This document shows positions 11,831 through 21,832 of a DNA stretch of 64,000 nucleotides, one piece after another; the stretch's first letter is position 1; each line of letters begins with the position of its first letter. The position numbers and the translations under genes are program-made. Under the pieces are notes generated by a model that saw only the letters and a program-made list of their open reading frames with translations, had not been told where the DNA came from and ran no database searches. This stretch comes from Branchiostoma floridae (lineage: Eukaryota; Chordata; Leptocardii; Amphioxiformes; Branchiostomatidae), in NCBI RefSeq assembly GCF_000003815.2, contig NC_049983.1, positions 3,420,282 to 3,484,281 of the forward strand. The letters are read 5' to 3'.

Positions 11831-12420
11831 TCAGCGATTCAGATAAATAGAAAGGTTGTCAAGACCACAAAACAAACGTGTCGACATGGTTACGAGTGCA
11901 AGATGATATTCCATCGATATGGTCCCAGTCGCAACTATTGTGACATACTAAAGGGGCATTCCACTCCAGAAGCGGGTATCATAATTCATCAGAGAATAAA
12001 TTGTTATGCTTGAATCAAGTTTGTTTTGTCAAATGTACCATGAGTTGAAGCCTGAACGCAGGGCGTGCATTAAAGCGATCGACTTCTTGAATTCCCCGCT
12101 AGTCCCTTACCAACAATCCCAGAATTCAATGCGCATGGTGTGTTACGGACGGGCTGGATCGACAAAGCCGCCAAGGACTCTTCCAGTTGAAAAGGTTGGT
12201 ACTGGCATAAATTTCGATGTTAGATACTCAGAATTGCTTTTAGGGCTAGACTAAATATGTGTGCACAACCTCTATCAGAACTGGTAGGCAAACGCGTTCC
12301 AATCATTATTTGCGGGCCATTCTGTAGCGATCTGCCAATATGTAGATAGTCATTTTTAGATAGCAGAATGGTCCGTAAAAAGTTGCCAAATTTCTGTATT
12401 CCGAGGTTCGCTGAGCATCA
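11831..12420. other. Non-coding, unassigned
   Basis: An 82-codon plus-strand frame (12006-12254) is open but shows no recognisable motif or splice context. Nothing else supported. Confidence 0.4.
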
Positions 12421-12422
12421 GA

Positions 12423-13180
12423 CTTTTTGTGTACCTTCCTAAATGTCCGATAGTAATTTTACCGTTTTCGGTTTGCTCTCACTCACTCAGCGTACCGAGA
12501 TATTGGGCCCGAAACTGACCATGAAAGTAGCGTGTTTACTGTTAGCGGCGTCATTTTTAGCCTCCACCAGGCCTTGCTACGGGGGTGCGTGGATCGCACA
12601 ATACTTTCAGCTCTCACTACAGTGCTAAAATCTCTGCATCCCGGAAAGCTAAGGTCTTCAAACGTTTTGTGTACATTCCTTAACTGTTTGATAGTAACTC
12701 GACTGCTTTCGTTAAAGTTGTAGTTATACCGTTTACGAGAAATTGGGCCTGAAATTGACCTTGCATTCAGAGTGTTTTCGGCTAGCGACGCCATTTTTTG
12801 TTGACATGTGATGACCTAGTTTACTACAGTGATAATATCTCTGCATCCTGAAAAGCTAAGGTCTTCAAACTTTTTATGTGCATTCCTAAATGTTTGATAG
12901 TGACTCGACTACTTTTGTTAAGCTCGTAGTTATACAGTTTACGAGAAATCGGGCCCCAAAATCGTCCTTGCATTCAGAAGTGTTCACGGCCAAGCCATTT
13001 TTGTTGACATACGATTACCAAACTTTTACATTGTATTCAAGTGCTAACATCTCTGTATTCCCCAAAACTACGGTCTTCAAACTTTTTGTGTACATTCCAA
13101 AATGTCTGGTAGTCACTCGACTGCCTGTAGTTGTACAATTTACAAGAAATTGTTCCCAAGGTTGGCTAAGATAGCAGACA
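12423..13180. repeat. Diverged tandem repeat, four copies of about 210-240 bp
   Basis: Units start with a 'ttttgtgtacattcc'-type motif at about 12423, 12665, 12872 and 13083, followed by 'gatagtnactcgact', 'tttacgagaaat', 'gggcc', 'cattcagagtgtt' and 'atctctgcatcc' blocks. Divergence of tens of percent implies an old array. No frame is conserved between units. Confidence 0.75.
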
Positions 13181-13298
13181 CCACCGGAAGTGCAGGATTT
13201 GCAGAATTCCATAGCATGCAATAATGTCATAGAGTTCCGTGTCTTTAAAATTATGCATGAACTGGTGCATAACTGCCACTTCTGTTTTTGTTTGATAG

Positions 13299-13339
13299 AA
13301 AAGAGAAGGACGTGGTCGAGGAAAAGCCAAAGTCAAAAG
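13299..13339 (+). CDS. Possible small internal exon
   Basis: A 41-bp segment is flanked by a strong acceptor (pyrimidine tract then 'tttgatag') and a donor ('aag|gtaatt'). Read with one base completing an incoming codon it encodes a charged peptide (KEKDVVEEKPKSK), and its outgoing phase 1 exactly fits the frame of the exon at 14153. I do not recognise the protein. No earlier exon was found in the repeat-rich DNA upstream, so this could be the 3' end of a gene whose start is outside or hidden, or a chance match. Confidence 0.35.
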
Positions 13340-14152
13340 GTAATTAATTTTTAATTTCATTACTAGTAGAAAAGTGTCCTCATGTGCCTACTTACATGAT
13401 GTATGTATATTTATTTCTTAAAATGACAACACTGGATTTGTCAAGGGACATGATATGTTTGGTAAGATTACTTGTTCTGGTAAAAAAGATTGACAGAAGT
13501 ATATGATTTGGGCTAATGGACTAGGCACTGGTATACCTTAAAGTCAAACCAAAACATTTATTGCACTAACAGATTTTGTAGTGCATGCAAAATCTAATCA
13601 TTATCATGACAAGCTTATAATTGCTTCTTTCCTGGGAGTGACTCTGAAATTAATATAAGAAATGTTCTCTGTTTTGGCATGTAAAAGAATATGTGGCTAC
13701 TATACTGTATAGTAGCTAGTGTAAATCTATATTTAAAACCTTTCAAATATCCGATTTAAGAATTGTAGTCAGTACAGTAATATATATTGGGTGCAGAAAT
13801 GTGCTAAGCACTGTTATAAGTGATATATTCTTTTGTAGGCAGCCCAGAAGCCATTCTTGCTTGCTTGCATGCTTGATGGATGTTATATTCAGAAAAGCCA
13901 TCTTGGAGTTGGGTGATGTTGTAATACTAAGATCATACTAATAGTTCATGTATGGTCGATTTCAGCAAAAGGTTGACATGGAAGAGTCGGTTTTTGCATG
14001 GAAAGGGAGATGGAGTTTGTAAATTTCAGCCTCTCTTGTTATTCATGATTGTCATTTTTAACATAGATGCAAATGTGGCCTAGTATTATTTTGTCATCAA
14101 TGAATATCTTAATCACAAGAACATTGTTGACTTCAGAATATATTCTTTGCAG

Positions 14153-14350
14153 TTGACCTAAGGCAGCGGTTGGACTACAGTAAGAGGCAAGGAGACTATG
14201 TGGTCAAAAACATCTATGAGAAGAAACAGGACTACACTTTCAAAAAGAAAGGTGTTGAAGGCTGTCATACACAGGCGTCGGGAGTTTTGTGGTGGCTAGG
14301 TGCTCCAAAAGCCTGACTTTCCAGGCCAGACAATAAAACTGCCATTGCAC
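14153..14350 (+). CDS. Possible terminal coding exon with poly(A) signal
   Basis: The acceptor 'tattctttgcag' precedes a frame of 53 codons ending in TGA at 14314-14316. The frame agrees with the 13299-13339 segment (intron of 813 bp). The predicted peptide starts DLRQRLDYSKRQGDYVV and is rich in Lys, Tyr and Gln, ending with a Trp-containing tail. An AATAAA at 14332-14337 lies 16 bases after the stop, as expected for a last exon. The charged DLR... block resembles low-complexity nuclear-protein tails, but no family is assigned. Support comes from splice sites, phase agreement and poly(A) signal rather than homology. Confidence 0.4.
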
Positions 14351-16000
14351 AGTACCGTTCAAGGTTTACAGGCTAGTAAACGAGTCTCGTTTGGAACTCT
14401 ACTGTTTTCATGGTCATGTTTTCTCATTTTTGTTATGTTTTTTTAGCATACATGCTTTATATGACAAAACTACATGTAGTTTCTGTTTTGAACGTTTCAA
14501 AACTGCTGCTCCTATTTCTCTTAGACACAAGAAATGTGAAAATATAAATATTAATTCATGAACATGCAACTTGAACATGTTGGCAGTAGCCCATATACTT
14601 CAGGTTAAATCCAGGTAGATCCTGATATACTGATTTTATATGACAGGCTATATTATTATGTTAATAAGGACAAGTTCCCATTGTATATCCAGTGGATCAT
14701 TTTATTCATAAATATCCTGCCTACATATGTCAGAAACAAATGCTGTTTTACAACAATATATGTGTGTCCACCAAAGTTTTCCCTGCCTATTTTTGAAAAT
14801 TACACAGAAATGTAATTGTATATTGATTTAATATACATGTCTTTCTTGCTGTATATCTAGTTCAAAGGAATATGAAAATAAGGATACTTAATATGTTCAA
14901 GGTTTCTATTTGGCCTGTTGTATAAACCATGAATAGGTAGATAAATTTATACAGGTGAGGTAGATAGATGTCCGCATTTGGTTGAATGCACCTGTTATAG
15001 TGCAAATAATGTGGAAACTGTGTAACACTGTTATCAAGATTGTTTTATTTTAGCAGTAAAGCCTCACCCTAATTCTAATTCTAACCCCAAGCTTAACAAG
15101 AATGGATAACCCTAACAGTAAAAAGTTAGTAGAATACAGACTTATAGATCACTCTCTGGTTTAACGTCAGATCAATTTAGCAATTGAACATGTGGTGGCG
15201 AAATATCTTAACAGGAAAATGTCCTATGTAATTAGTCTCATCTTTAGAGGGATAAGTCTGTCTTATTTTGGTGACTGCACAGGCTGGAACCACGCGCTAC
15301 ACTGATCTCCCAAGATGATTCTTGTGGACCCAGCACGAAAACTGTCTGTACGCTGACAGTTGTAAGATTCTGGGAGAAACAAAAATGCATGTAAATTGTA
15401 ATGTTATATTTTTTTTGTATTAAAAGATTGCAACAAGTACACTGCTTGCCATTTTGTTTCAATCTGGTTATTTTCAGATCTTGGTATTGCCCTAACAGCC
15501 CCCCTACAAACATTTCCAACTTTTCACACTAAATTGGTGGCACAAGTTATCACAAAACTGTCCATTTCTTCACACAAAAAGTACCGGAAACGATGTTTAG
15601 AAACTTTTAGGTGCACAACATATCAGGTAATATACTGTAGTGAAAAAAGGTTCCTGAAAAATTTTAGTATGATTCATACTTATTAAGTTCAGAATGATGC
15701 AGGTAAAATTTGTCTGGTGCAGGTAATTTCCATTGTTACCTGCACCAGTGCAGGTATACAAAAAAACAGTATTTCGAGTCCTGCTAATAGATTTATATAC
15801 AGGTCACAAATTCGACCACATGCGGCTATGTTTCCGTAAGCTCACCATCGTGCGACCCCACACACAGATCGTGCAAAATAAATGGAACAGAAACACAAAA
15901 TCTACATTTACCTATTTCTCAATGGCTCCCTGACATCTTCCAGTCCAAGTCATTTTGTCACTGTAGATAATATAAGTGCAGTTTTCACAGACCTCATGAG
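14351..16000. other. Non-coding, no recognisable feature
   Basis: AT-rich. Open frames at 15244-15519 (minus) and 15733-15933 (plus) have no recognisable motif. Nothing supported. Confidence 0.45.
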
Positions 16001-16004
16001 ACGG

Positions 16005-16398
16005 GATGGAATTCCTCGTGTAGCTTGACGCATTTCAGCTGGCTACGGCCGCTCCCGACGCCCATACCGCTGCGATCGGGGTTGCTGTGGTCCACGGGAT
16101 CTGTCAGCTCACGAAGGTCGTGGCAACACATACACTCACACACTGTAGGCTGCAGTTGTAGTCATCGCATCTGCACCATATGCTTCTTGGCGCTAGCATG
16201 CATGCAACCCTCCGTCTCGTAATCCCGGCCGTCTCATGCCGCCTCTGGTTGCGTGGCGGTCCCAGCAAAGGCTTCTGCAGGCTAATTGTTCTCATCGCTA
16301 CTCTCCGACTCTCCAGAATCACGTTCAGGCTCATATGCGTATGGCATAATGTAGTCTGGGTCGAACTAGTCTGAGCCACGGCCGCCTGAGTCCGCCAT
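16005..16398 (-). pseudogene. P2X7-type C-terminal cysteine domain, broken copy
   Basis: Reading the minus strand from the ATG at 16398, all three frames together give the order typical of P2RX7-C-like proteins. An acidic start with PYAYEPERDSGESESSDE comes first, then a basic linker (TRRRVACM), a 'WCRCDDYNCSLQC' cysteine cluster near 16170, 'ECMCCHDLRELTD' near 16110, and 'LKCVKLHEEFHPVS' near 16030. In intact relatives the ECxCC and C...H..F..VC elements bind zinc. Here a TAG interrupts codon 11, another stop follows the acidic stretch, and at least two frameshifts separate the cysteine blocks. It is therefore a decayed gene or transposon-borne domain. The domain call rests on motif order, not on a search. 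Confidence 0.6.
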
Positions 16399-16770
16399 GA
16401 CACTTTGTCGTCTGCTTCGTGTTTTGATCTGTGTGGATGCCCATATTTGGAAAACCCGTGACGTCAGGTCAAAGCCGAGAATTGGAAGCGGTCCCGTATG
16501 GGGGTTCATAGGTTTAGAACAGTGTTTGGTCGAAAAGTCAGTCGTGGTGATTTAGTCAAAAGTCGGGTGCATTTGTATTCCGAAGAGTGTAATGTATATG
16601 GGAAAAATACCCGTTTCATGAGTGGAATCCCCCTTTACGGGTTTAATCGGCGACAACAAAGGAAAGTCATTTTGGACAGTTGCAAATGCATCGTGCACAA
16701 CTGTAAATTGTGTAAAGCAGCTGCAAAGTGATCAAATACATGCCGTAAGTTGCAAAGAATAACAAAAGAC
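16399..16770. other. Non-coding, unassigned
   Basis: A 77-codon plus-strand frame (16498-16731) without recognisable motif. Nothing supported. Confidence 0.4.
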
Positions 16771-17306
16771 GAGGTGAAGATGAGTTGAGGAAGCTTGCAA
16801 AACTGTCTCAGGCATCCATGGTGTGACCAAATTAGGTTAAGGGACAGTGATAAGTAACAAAAGTAAGGCCGGCTTATATAGGTGCATAGTGATACCAAAC
16901 AGTGCCCAGGGTCTCTCTTTAGTACCTCCAAATCACGATTTTGATACCTTTTAACATTTATTTTTTATAAGGGGTTCCACCTACCCCTCACTCGTGTATA
17001 GTGGGTGCGTCATGCCCGAACATGCCCCTAAGGCCTGCCACTGCCACAAAGACCTACCAATGCCATAAGCCGAAGCAAAATACTCATTTTAGGATTCGAA
17101 CTCAGGACCCCTTGGGCCTGAGCCCAACACGCTGCCGATTACGCCACGCGATCTCACTATCAGTATCACAATGCTATTTTCTAATGGCAGAAAAGGGGGC
17201 GTTGTTAGAAGACAATGGGAGAAAGCATCGAGAAGCTACACATTTCAAGGGACAGTGAACAAGTAGGTCATGGCCTTGGGTACATAGAGATAACAAAAGA
17301 TGCGGT
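16771..17306. repeat. Segmental duplicate 1 with tRNA-like SINE head
   Basis: Matches 18738-19337 in direct orientation with few differences over more than 500 bp. Blocks shared include 'aagcttgcaaaactgtctcaggc', 'gtgataccaaacagtgccc' and 'gtatagtgggtgcgtcatg'. On the minus strand it contains RNA polymerase III promoter boxes: an A-box-like 'tggcgtaatcgg' at 17146-17135 and a B-box-like 'gagttcgaatcc' at 17103-17092, separated by a 'ttgggctcaggcccaa' anticodon-arm-like hairpin. The acceptor stem does not pair, so it is a tRNA-derived SINE rather than a functional tRNA. Confidence 0.7.
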
Positions 17307-17617
17307 GTCTCTGTCTCGGCAGGGTGTTTGGTCCATAACACAGAGGTTTTGATCATTTAGATTTCATAATAAAGGCAACTTTTTATTTTGGCCAAACTTT
17401 TTGTAAATTCACACACTCGCATCAGTTCAGGGGTTTACAGAGGATGTCATCCGTATAATCAAATCAACATGACCTAAATGAAGATATCAGAGAAAAGACC
17501 CGTTCATATGGTGGCCTTGAAAAGGAACACCTGTTTCACCATACCGTCCACTGTTGTGGAGAAGCATGTTAATGAATAGAATATTGATCTAGACCACTAC
17601 TTGGCGGCAAAATTGAA

Positions 17618-17760
17618 GGTGAAGCTTGCAGAACTGTCTCAAGCAACCATGGTATGACCAAATCAGTGCCACAGTATTATTTTTGAAACACAGAAACGGG
17701 GGCGTTGTCAGCAGACAATGTAGATAAGCAACACAATGAACAAGTAGAACATGGGAACAT
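17618..17760 (+). repeat. Third, partial copy of the duplicated segment
   Basis: Repeats 'gaagcttgcagaactgtctc' (compare 16790 and 18755), 'ggtatgaccaaatcag', and 'gggggcgttgtcagcagaca'. It is shorter and more diverged than the other two. Confidence 0.6.
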
Positions 17761-17770
17761 AAAGGTATCA

Positions 17771-17832
17771 AGGACGTTATATAACGTCCCTGCGGATGCA
17801 TAGAGAGATTAAGGACGTTATATAACGTCCTT
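17771..17832. repeat. Twin perfect palindromes 'ggacgttatataacgtcc'
   Basis: The 18-bp palindrome occurs at 17772-17789 and again, extended to 22 bp, at 17811-17832. The copies are separated by 21 bases. They lie between diverged copies of the 16.8-kb repeat. Confidence 0.8.
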
Positions 17833-18219
17833 GGAGATACCAAAGGGTCCAGGGTCTCCCACGAAGGGTCGTGTGGTGCAACAGCATGGTGTTTGGCCCA
17901 TAACCCAGCTGTTCTGACCACTTAGATTTCATAATGAAGGCAACTTTTTATTTTGTCCAAACGTTTTTAATTCGCAAGCATGGTTTGACTACTTGGTGAT
18001 ATCATAGATGTATGTCAGTCGGTTTGATTGACATGTCTTCTCATGTGACTACTCATTTACATAATTGCTAGCTCAGGGTACGATAAGTAAGACTGTCACG
18101 TTGCACAGACGGAATAAGCACGTGAGAACAAGATTCATCTCCAGAAGGGCATGTCTACTCATCTGCATACTCATGTACATACTTGCTAGGTGAGGTTATA
18201 ATGAGGACGGTACACAGAG

Positions 18220-18227
18220 TATATAAA
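18220..18227 (+). promoter_or_regulatory. TATA box of the small secreted-peptide gene
   Basis: The sequence 'gtatataaa' stands about 25-30 bases before an initiator-like 'cttcata' (18246-18252) and 80-89 bases before a consensus splice donor at 18309. This spacing is what a TATA promoter with a short 5'UTR exon shows. Confidence 0.55.
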
Positions 18228-18249
18228 CCCGTTCCTACCCGCGCTCTTC

Positions 18250-18308
18250 ATAACTCTACTTCGTCATCTCAAGTCACACCGTGATCTACCAGACCGAAGA
18301 TTCATAAG
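18250..18308 (+). other. Predicted non-coding 5'UTR exon
   Basis: Begins near the presumed start of transcription at about 18250 and ends at the consensus donor 'ataag|gtaagat' (intron starts 18309). It contains no ATG. The matching acceptor is 'gtttttcag' ending at 19696, 13 bases before the start codon at 19710. The intron (about 1.39 kb) holds arm B of the dispersed inverted repeat, the second SINE-bearing duplicate and a small MITE. RNA evidence is needed to confirm it. Confidence 0.45.
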
Positions 18309-18334
18309 GTAAGATCCAAGTCCTACTTGCATGG

Positions 18335-18715
18335 CTTAAGCTAAGGGCACAACACCCCGTACGTGCAAATACATACTGTCTACATGTCACAACGTGGGTA
18401 AAACTCAACTACGCCGTACTTCGGCCTACTATGCCGTACTTTGCCGAGCTACGTCGTAGTTCACAGAACTGGATCCGATACAGCTAATTAACATTCCTGA
18501 AGTACGCCGTAGTTGCCACCAGTGAAGTACGGCCTGACACAACTACAATCTAGCCAGTAAATATGGTCCTACCTGTGACACAAAATTGTTGACAGCGTCA
18601 GAGATCTTCAAACTTGCAGCACTGACCTGTAAATGCTGTCTAACTGGTGGTATGTATATGCTATCTAACCTTTTCACCTGTCCTTCACTGACTTGAGACA
18701 AAATCACCAAGGACA
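18335..18715 (-). repeat. Dispersed inverted repeat, arm B, with exon-like segment
   Basis: Reverse complement of 11503-11830. On the minus strand an open stretch, about 18700 to 18580, reads SEGQVKRLDSIYIPPVRQHL then QVSAASLKISDAVNNFVSQ and ends at a donor-like 'cacag|gtagga'. It looks like a captured or relict protein-coding exon of unknown family. The other copy has a stop here, so function is unlikely. Confidence 0.6.
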
Positions 18716-18737
18716 GTGAGAAACGAAGATACTCATT

Positions 18738-19337
18738 GAGGTGAAGATGAGTTGAGGAAGCTTGCAAAACTGTCTCAGGCATCCATGGTGTGACCAAATC
18801 AGGTTGGTTCAGTGGCACAGCGTTATTTTTGAATGGCAAAAAAGGGGCGTTGTTAGCAGACAATCGAAAAGTATCACAGCTCAAGGGACAGTGAAAAAGT
18901 AAGGCTTATATAGGTGCATAGTGATACCAAACAGTGCCCAGGGTCTCTCTTTAGTACCCCCAAATCACGATTTTGATACCTTTTAACATTTATTTTCTAT
19001 CAGGGGTTCCTCCTACCCCTCACTCGTGTATAGTGGGTGCGTCATGCCCGAACATGCCCCTAAGGCCTGCCACTGCCACAAAGACTACCGATGCCATAAG
19101 CCGAAGCAAAATACTCATTTGAGGATTCGAACTCAGGACCTCTTGGGCCTGAGCCCAACACGCTGCCGATTACGCCACGCGATCTCACTATCAGTTTCAC
19201 AGTACTATTTTCTAATGGCAGAAAAGGGGGCGTTGTTAGAAGACAATGGGAGGAAGCATCGAGAAGCTACACATTTCAAGGGACAGTGAACAAGTAGGGC
19301 ATGGCCTTTGGTACATAGAGATAACAAAAGATGCGGT
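18738..19337. repeat. Segmental duplicate 2 with tRNA-like SINE head
   Basis: Direct copy of 16771-17306. The A-box-like and B-box-like motifs lie on the minus strand at 19177-19166 and 19134-19123. This copy has an extra block near its start ('ttatttttgaatggc...') and so keeps more of the parent repeat. Confidence 0.7.
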
Positions 19338-19426
19338 CTCAGCAAGGGTCATCGGTCATCCGTATATGATCAAATCAACATGGCCCAAATGAAAATATCA
19401 GAGGAAATATTACTTCATTCCTAGTT

Positions 19427-19664
19427 CCCCTGTCATATTTGGCGAAAATCGATCGGACGATGATTCTGCGGCAATCGCCCAGGCCTCTCTCATAATAATA
19501 ACTTTATTCCACAACAATTGTTACAGTACAAGGTACAAAGTATGGCTTTTATTTGACAGGGACGGTTTTCGGGTGAAACTTTGAATACGCGCAACCCTCT
19601 GTCGATCTTAAATATGGCCGACCTTCCATCGATACGCCCGAAGATCGTGGATAATGTGACAGGG
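19427..19664. mobile_element. Small DNA element with CCCTGTCA ends
   Basis: Imperfect terminal inverted repeats: left 'cccctgtcatatttggcg', right 'taatgtgacaggg', with related 'atcgatcggacgatg' and 'gaagatcgtgg' sub-terminal blocks. The left part resembles the left part of the element at 31064 ('cagatcggacgacgagtctgcg'). It sits in the intron just before the coding start of the small secreted peptide. Confidence 0.45.
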
Positions 19665-19709
19665 TATAACCGAATCCTCTCCTGATCGTTTTTCAGACCA
19701 AGCTCCACC

Positions 19710-19839
19710 ATGAGGCTGTTCGTTGGTGTCCTGTTGGTGACCTTGCTGATGGTGGCCATGCTTATCGACGACTCGGAGGGCTTTTGGGGCAGCAGGCGTA
19801 GGCGTAGGCGCAAGCCGAAACTGGACAGCGATCCGGAAG
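19710..19839 (+). CDS. Small secreted basic/acidic peptide precursor, exon 1
   Basis: First coding exon. The ATG at 19710 (context ccaccATGa, good Kozak) opens MRLFVGVLLVTLLMVAM, a clear signal peptide, probably cleaved after ...DDSEG. A basic block FWGSRRRRRRKPKL follows. The exon ends in phase 1 at 'gatccggaag|gtgggt'. Joined to exons 2 and 3 it gives an 89-residue protein: signal (about 1-24), basic segment (about 25-38), acidic remainder. Signal, cationic peptide and anionic propiece is the layout of antimicrobial-peptide precursors such as tunicate clavanins and styelins. That is an analogy, as no sequence family was recognised. Confidence 0.75.
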
Positions 19840-20371
19840 GTGGGTGTATCGGTTGGATTTTTCTGTGGGCCTTTTGAAGAATATTCTGCATTTATTTCAA
19901 AGCCTCATTTCGAAGCAATCAGCATGGGGGGTTGGATAGAGAAGAAAATAATAAATGTACATTTTGGTTATGTTACGTACATGGTTTGTACCCAAATGTT
20001 AAGGTACTTTTGAACAGTGTGTCTTGTTTGAAAAGTTTGGTGCCATGGCATTTTACCTCATCGATATCTTTGTGATGTTATATGTGTAACGAGCAAGTTT
20101 TCATGGTTTTCAAACGTTAAAAAAATCCATAAGGTTGGTCTGGTATGTGAAAGTTTTGTCTGAACAAACAAACTATGTAATCAAGTCATGCGATCTCTCT
20201 ATTGCTGGCGTTTAAAGCCACATCCTGTCCCTTTCAGGTATAGGGAGCTTTAATGACATACCACATGTGATGTCGTAACTGATACACAGTTCCTGGCATG
20301 TTAAATGTCGTTATATCAGCAGAGATGCGGTCGACTTGATATGAAAGGTGTGTGAGTAAAAAATCTTACAC

Positions 20372-21567
20372 CTGGAGTGTAATGCCGTAGGGACCAATCA
20401 AGAAACCATTCGCATGCGAATTTGATTGATGTATGGCGACATGTATGCCGTAGGCGTAGGGTATGGAATTTCAGGTGTTGGGTATCAGCCGAAAGCACTT
20501 CTAAAGATATATAAAGGATGTCAACAAATTCTTGACAAAGTTTTTAATTTCTAGTCTTTTGATAACCTATAGATGTACCTAATGATTAGTTTCCTTCAGC
20601 TTAAAGTCTAGAAAAAAACGTCAATGTGAACATTTGACAAACTTGCATTGTCCTTCTTAACAAGGACGATTGCACGGCAATGCTTTGAGAGTGTGCAATT
20701 AACATTCCGTTTTTTGTTGAGGCTGACCTACTTTTGGGTCGGTAATTTTCTTAATAATCCTTAATGTTTTGCCCCCATAGTTGGGGCTGTTTTGCCATCA
20801 TTATGATGTGATGTTGCTTCAAAGGAACCAAAGGTCCTGGCAAATCCCACCAGACAAATTTTAGAAAATGTGGGAATGGTATGAGTATTTTTAAGAGTCT
20901 CATTTCGAAGCAATTAGCATGGTGAGATTGGATAGAGAGAAAATATTTTTGATGTGTATAGTCTTGATGTTCTGCATGTCAATATGTATTTGTAGAAGGA
21001 TAACTTTTATTTTGGAATATTGAAGAGCGACATGATTGTGATTATTATTTTGATGTGAACGTTGTTTTTAGCTTCTCTGACAAACTTGTGTGGGCTATGA
21101 ATGTGGTGTCTCATATTCCGATCTGATAGTATACACAAATAAGTGTTACCTTAAGTCTATGTGCTCTCAATCACACCTCCGTCACTGGCGTTTTCTTATT
21201 GCCCGCCTTTACTTATTGTTTTCCAGAGAAACTGATGGAGGTCGTGGAAGAGGCCAGGTTCCTCCTGGAGGATCTGGAGGACCTCGATGATCAGCCCGGG
21301 AAGCTGGCTGGAAACGACGCACCCATGGAGGAGCGGGGATATGAGGAAGACGGTAAGAAACCTGACCAGTTCTGTTCCCACATCGATGAGCGCAGTTGTT
21401 ATATGTTAAAGTGTTTCATTTCATCGTATGGATGATTTATGTAACTAGACGAATATTTTTCGAAGTAAACGGACTTGAATTTATGATGAGTTCGTTGCTT
21501 AATGATTCTTTGGGAAAAATTCCGATGACACAACTTAAAATATTTAGATATTGATATGTAATTTGAT
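20372..21567 (+). repeat. Large inverted duplication, left arm (1196 bp)
   Basis: Pairs with 21833-23026 as its reverse complement with only a scatter of single-base differences (roughly 98-99% by eye). The arm starts inside intron 1 at 'ctggagtgtaatgccg' and ends inside intron 2 at 'gtaatttgat'. It therefore carries the 3' part of intron 1, all of exon 2 and the 5' part of intron 2 of the small secreted-peptide gene. Confidence 0.95.
21227..21352 (+). CDS. Small secreted peptide precursor, exon 2 (acidic region)
   Basis: Acceptor 'attgttttccag' and donor 'gacg|gtaagaaa' bound 126 bp, phase 1 to phase 1. It encodes an acidic, Leu-rich stretch (KLMEVVEEARFLLEDLEDLD ... then DDQPGKLAGNDAPMEERGYE) that could form an amphipathic helix and neutralise the basic block of exon 1. 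It lies wholly in the left arm of the inverted duplication; a mirror copy exists at 22048-22173 on the other strand. Confidence 0.75.
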
Positions 21568-21619
21568 ACATGTATAATGATCTAATCTCATTATTCCTTG
21601 TCATCTTTTTGTTTTACAG

Positions 21620-21633
21620 ATGACTGGAAGTAA
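21620..21633 (+). CDS. Small secreted peptide precursor, exon 3 (end)
   Basis: The acceptor 'tttgttttacag' precedes 14 coding bases that complete the ORF as ...EEDDDWK then TAA (21631-21633). This exon lies in the 265-bp spacer between the palindrome arms, so unlike exon 2 it is single-copy here. The 3'UTR runs to about 21750. Confidence 0.7.
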
Positions 21634-21716
21634 AGCTGGCTACCGCGACACCAACCGGTCCGGACTTCCGAAGTTTGACTTTTTCAAAGCGTCAACAGCC
21701 CAAATATGGCATATTG

Positions 21717-21732
21717 AATAAAACTGAATAAA
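21717..21732 (+). terminator. Two poly(A) signals (AATAAA)
   Basis: AATAAA at 21717-21722 and 21727-21732, about 85-95 bases after the stop of the small secreted-peptide gene, followed by a GT-rich stretch ('aggtgtactttgtgct'). Confidence 0.7.
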
Positions 21733-21832
21733 CCTTACAGGTGTACTTTGTGCTAGAATTATTTTTTTTTAATTGTATAATGCAAGTAGATAGTCCGCAG
21801 TCAGAGAGGGGAAGAAGGAAGGATTAAGAAAG

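Noticed and set aside
17092-17146. tRNA gene
   Set aside because: A and B boxes are present but the acceptor stem does not pair; two copies sit inside a duplicated repeat, so it is a SINE head.
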